Source: Thioalkalivibrio sp. (lineage in GTDB: Bacteria; Pseudomonadota; Gammaproteobacteria; Ectothiorhodospirales; Ectothiorhodospiraceae). From it: 24,517 nucleotides of DNA. The first letter of the stretch is position 1. Every line of letters starts with the position of its first letter. Made by a program: the position numbers and the translations under genes. Below are positions 22,807 to 24,517 of the stretch, one piece after another. The notes beneath the pieces were generated by a model. That model was given only the letters and a program-made list of their open reading frames with translations. It made no database searches and was not told the origin of the DNA. The DNA is taken from assembly GCA_003550945.1 (NCBI GenBank), contig PULL01000308.1, positions 1 through 24,517 on the forward strand, written 5' to 3'.

Positions 22807-22904
22807 CCCTCACCCCCAGCCCCTCTCCCGCGTGCGGGAGAGGGGAGCAAACTCCCTCCCCCACTTGTGGGGGAGGGTTGGGGAGGGGGGGACGTGGGTG
22901 AGGG
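22807..22904. repeat. Composite palindromic repeat (REP-like), two internal hairpins
   Basis: Three nested inverted repeats are visible. The outer arms CCCTCACCC (22807-22815) pair with GGGTGAGGG (22896-22904). Inner hairpin 1 is 12 bp (22820-22831 with 22834-22845). Inner hairpin 2 is 11 bp with a TT loop (22854-22864 with 22867-22877). The whole 98-base unit can fold as a clover-like structure. Similar CCTCTCCCGC...GCGGGAGAGG units are common dispersed intergenic repeats in proteobacteria. It lies between the acyl-CoA synthetase start and the transporter end, both on the minus strand. Confidence 0.8.
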
Positions 22905-22931
22905 CAGGATCGGCGGGGCCTGCTCCGGCCG

Positions 22932-24092
22932 CTAAAGCCCCAACGGGTGGCGTACGGGTGCGACCGCCAGGGTGCCCTGGAACAACGTCCATCCCACCAG
23001 GAAGATCACCAATCCCCCGGCGATGCCGACCAGCGGCCCCGCGTACCGCAACGCACCGAGGGGCGTGGGCCGCAACAGCCGGCGCGCCAGGTCACGCGCC
23101 TGTACCGCCAGGATCGCGAGTATGGAAACCGTGATCGCGGTCCCCAGCGACATCGCGAGCACGGCCGCGACACCGGCGAGCCAGATGCCCAGCAGCAGCG
23201 AGACCGCCATCACCAGCACCGCCCCGGAGCAGGGCCGGATGCCGACCGCCAGCACGGTCGCGTACCAGGTCCCACGCTGGTTCGGGTCCACGTGGTGCGG
23301 GGTGCCGCAACCGCAGTCGGACCCGTGCCGGTGGGGTGCGGACTCCGGCCCGCGCACCGCCGGGTGAACGCCCGGTCGGACGGGGGCCAAAAGCGGTGCC
23401 GACGCGTTTCCGCCCGCAACCACCGGTGTGAATGCCGTTGTTGGCGCGGGCGAGTCCGAAGGCGCCTGCGCGTCAGGGGTGCCCGGTTCCTGCGTGTCGC
23501 GGCTCTCCCGGCGCAGGCGCCAGATCGACCGCGCACCGCGCCAGATCAGCCAGATTCCCAGCAGCGCCACCAACAGAAAGCTTGCGAGTTCGAGGTGGCG
23601 TACCTGCCCCATGGTGTCCCGGGCCAGCCAGCCCAGCACGCCGATCAGGATCAGGACCGCGGCGATGGCCGTCACCCCCTGCATCAGCGAGGCTGCCGTG
23701 GACAGCCAGATCCCCCGGCCCAGGCTCTGCCGGTGGGTGAGCAGGTAGGCGCTGATGACCGCCTTGCCGTGGCCCGGTCCGGCTGCGTGAAAAATGCCGT
23801 ACAGAAAGCTCGCGATGATCAGCGCCGCAGCGGTGCGCGCGGTCGGCGTCTCGTCGAGTTCGTGCAGGACCGTAGTCAGCTGGCGGTGCAGATCGCGCTG
23901 GGTTTGCAGAATCCAGGCCGATGCGCGGTCCACCAGACTCGCCTCCACGGGTTCGGCACCCGGTGGCGGTCCAAAGGGGTTTGCTGCCGCTGTCGCGGGC
24001 GCCAGCAGCAGGGCCAGCAGGACGAGGGCCCACAGCGGGCTCGAGCGGCCCCGGATCAGGGGCGTTCGTTCCGGTCGCTGGAAATCTCCCAT
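22932..24092 (-). CDS. NicO/RcnA-type nickel/cobalt transporter
   Basis: A predicted membrane Ni/Co transporter of the NicO (RcnA-like) family. From ATG 24092 it has 386 residues. It has an N-terminal signal-like segment (PLWALVLLALLLAPATAAA) and about six further hydrophobic helices. The family motif FHAAGPGHGKAVISAYL is present, with a long central loop rich in Pro/His/Cys (PHRHGSDCGCGTPHH) for metal binding, followed by GIRPCSGAVLVMAVSLLLG. ATG 24107 sits directly against the DUF1007 stop, but GAGG lies five bases before ATG 24092, which supports that start. It follows the DUF1007 gene, with which it is often paired. Export versus uptake cannot be decided here. Confidence 0.88.
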   Translation of the reverse strand: MGDFQRPERTPLIRGRSSPLWALVLLALLLAPATAAANPFGPPPGAEPVEASLVDRASAWILQTQRDLHRQLTTVLHELDETPTARTAAALIIASFLYGIFHAAGPGHGKAVISAYLLTHRQSLGRGIWLSTAASLMQGVTAIAAVLILIGVLGWLARDTMGQVRHLELASFLLVALLGIWLIWRGARSIWRLRRESRDTQEPGTPDAQAPSDSPAPTTAFTPVVAGGNASAPLLAPVRPGVHPAVRGPESAPHRHGSDCGCGTPHHVDPNQRGTWYATVLAVGIRPCSGAVLVMAVSLLLGIWLAGVAAVLAMSLGTAITVSILAILAVQARDLARRLLRPTPLGALRYAGPLVGIAGGLVIFLVGWTLFQGTLAVAPVRHPLGL

Positions 24093-24107
24093 GTCTGCCT
24101 CGTACAT

Positions 24108-24517
24108 CTATCGTGGGTTGCACTCAATGACGACGACCTCGGCGAATGGCCTGCCGAGGTCATCGATGGGCGCGCGCTGGTCGCGGTTCAGCGTGGCTGC
24201 GTAGGCCACCAGCCAGGCCTCGGGCCGCGGAGGTCGCAGGTGTGCGCTACAGCCTTCGCCACCCTCCAGGTGAATCACGTCCCCCGGGTCGTGCAGGATC
24301 TCGATCCAGTACGTCGGGTCGTAAACGCGGTAGGTCAGCGGTCTTCGTGAATCCGGCCGTGGCCCGTCGATGGGAAGTTCGAACCGCAGTTGCAAACGGC
24401 GCTGGGTCAGATGCAATGTCGCGTGATGTGGGCGGCCGGGTTCCAGTGGCCGTTCGCCCAGCGCGATCTCGGTGAAATAGCCGTATTCGTGCAGGTTCCC
24501 GAGCATGCGGTCGGCCA
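24108..24517 (-). CDS. DUF1007 family protein (N-terminus cut by window edge)
   Basis: The minus-strand frame is open from the window edge to TAG at 24110-24108. The visible part includes YGYFTEIALGERP, LPIDGPRPDSRRPLTYRVYDPTYWIEI, and an acid-rich C-terminus RPFAEVVVIECNPR. DUF1007 proteins are periplasmic proteins commonly encoded beside NicO transporters and may act with them in metal handling; the biochemical role is unproven. The stop abuts the transporter start region, so the two are likely one operon. Confidence 0.75.
   Translation of the reverse strand, partial: ADRMLGNLHEYGYFTEIALGERPLEPGRPHHATLHLTQRRLQLRFELPIDGPRPDSRRPLTYRVYDPTYWIEILHDPGDVIHLEGGEGCSAHLRPPRPEAWLVAYAATLNRDQRAPIDDLGRPFAEVVVIECNPR

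Noticed and set aside
20840..23134. 764-codon plus-strand open frame over the acyl-CoA synthetase and beyond
   Set aside because: It is antisense to a gene with clear adenylation motifs; its own residues are His/Val/Arg/Gly-rich low-complexity text typical of a GC-rich shadow, with no family match.
1..24517. tRNA, rRNA or riboswitch genes
   Set aside because: I looked in the intergenic gaps for cloverleaf or known aptamer patterns and found none I could defend; a covariance-model search would be decisive.

Overview
This is a GC-rich stretch of a gammaproteobacterial chromosome from a dissimilatory sulfur oxidiser. The best fit is a Chromatiales / Ectothiorhodospiraceae-type organism such as a Thioalkalivibrio or Allochromatium relative. 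The evidence is a reverse-type dissimilatory sulfite reductase operon in the order dsrA-B-E-F-H-C, including the DsrEFH sulfur-relay proteins found in sulfur oxidisers. It lies next to a gammaproteobacterial housekeeping block similar to the E. coli ndk-rlmN-rodZ-hisS-yfgM-bamB-der region. The species is not identified.

Layout. (1) 1-4059, minus strand: dsrABEFHC, with dsrC cut by the left window edge. (2) 4060-4591: a 532-base divergent intergenic region with short palindromes and a candidate promoter on each side. (3) 4592-8641, plus strand: seven genes running away from dsrA. They encode a TauD/TfdA-type Fe(II)/2-oxoglutarate dioxygenase, a 63-aa protein, an orphan Cas6/Cmx6-like protein, a DsrC homologue with no cysteines (RspA type), a 67-aa protein, a DUF3050 heme-oxygenase-fold protein, and a 202-aa unknown translationally coupled to it. 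(4) 8682-10843: trmJ, cysE and iscR. The usual iscSUA genes do not follow iscR. (5) 10996-19702: ndk, rlmN, pilW/pilF, rodZ, hisS, yfgM, bamB and der. ispG, which lies between rodZ and hisS in E. coli, is absent here. (6) 19711-20874: a class I/II aminotransferase, meeting (7) a minus-strand long-chain acyl-CoA synthetase (20882-22696). (8) 22807-22904: a composite palindromic repeat. (9) 22932 to the end, minus strand: a NicO/RcnA-type Ni/Co transporter and a DUF1007 protein cut by the right edge.

How the genes work together. DsrAB oxidises reduced sulfur to sulfite, and DsrEFH and DsrC relay the sulfur and electrons. The divergent cluster (3) is the most interesting part. It pairs two predicted oxygen-dependent metalloenzymes with a redox-dead DsrC paralogue and a Cas6-like RNA-binding fold, with no CRISPR array or other cas gene in view. 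I propose it is a dsr-linked accessory or regulatory module. The gene families are read from sequence patterns recalled without a database search; the joint function is inference.
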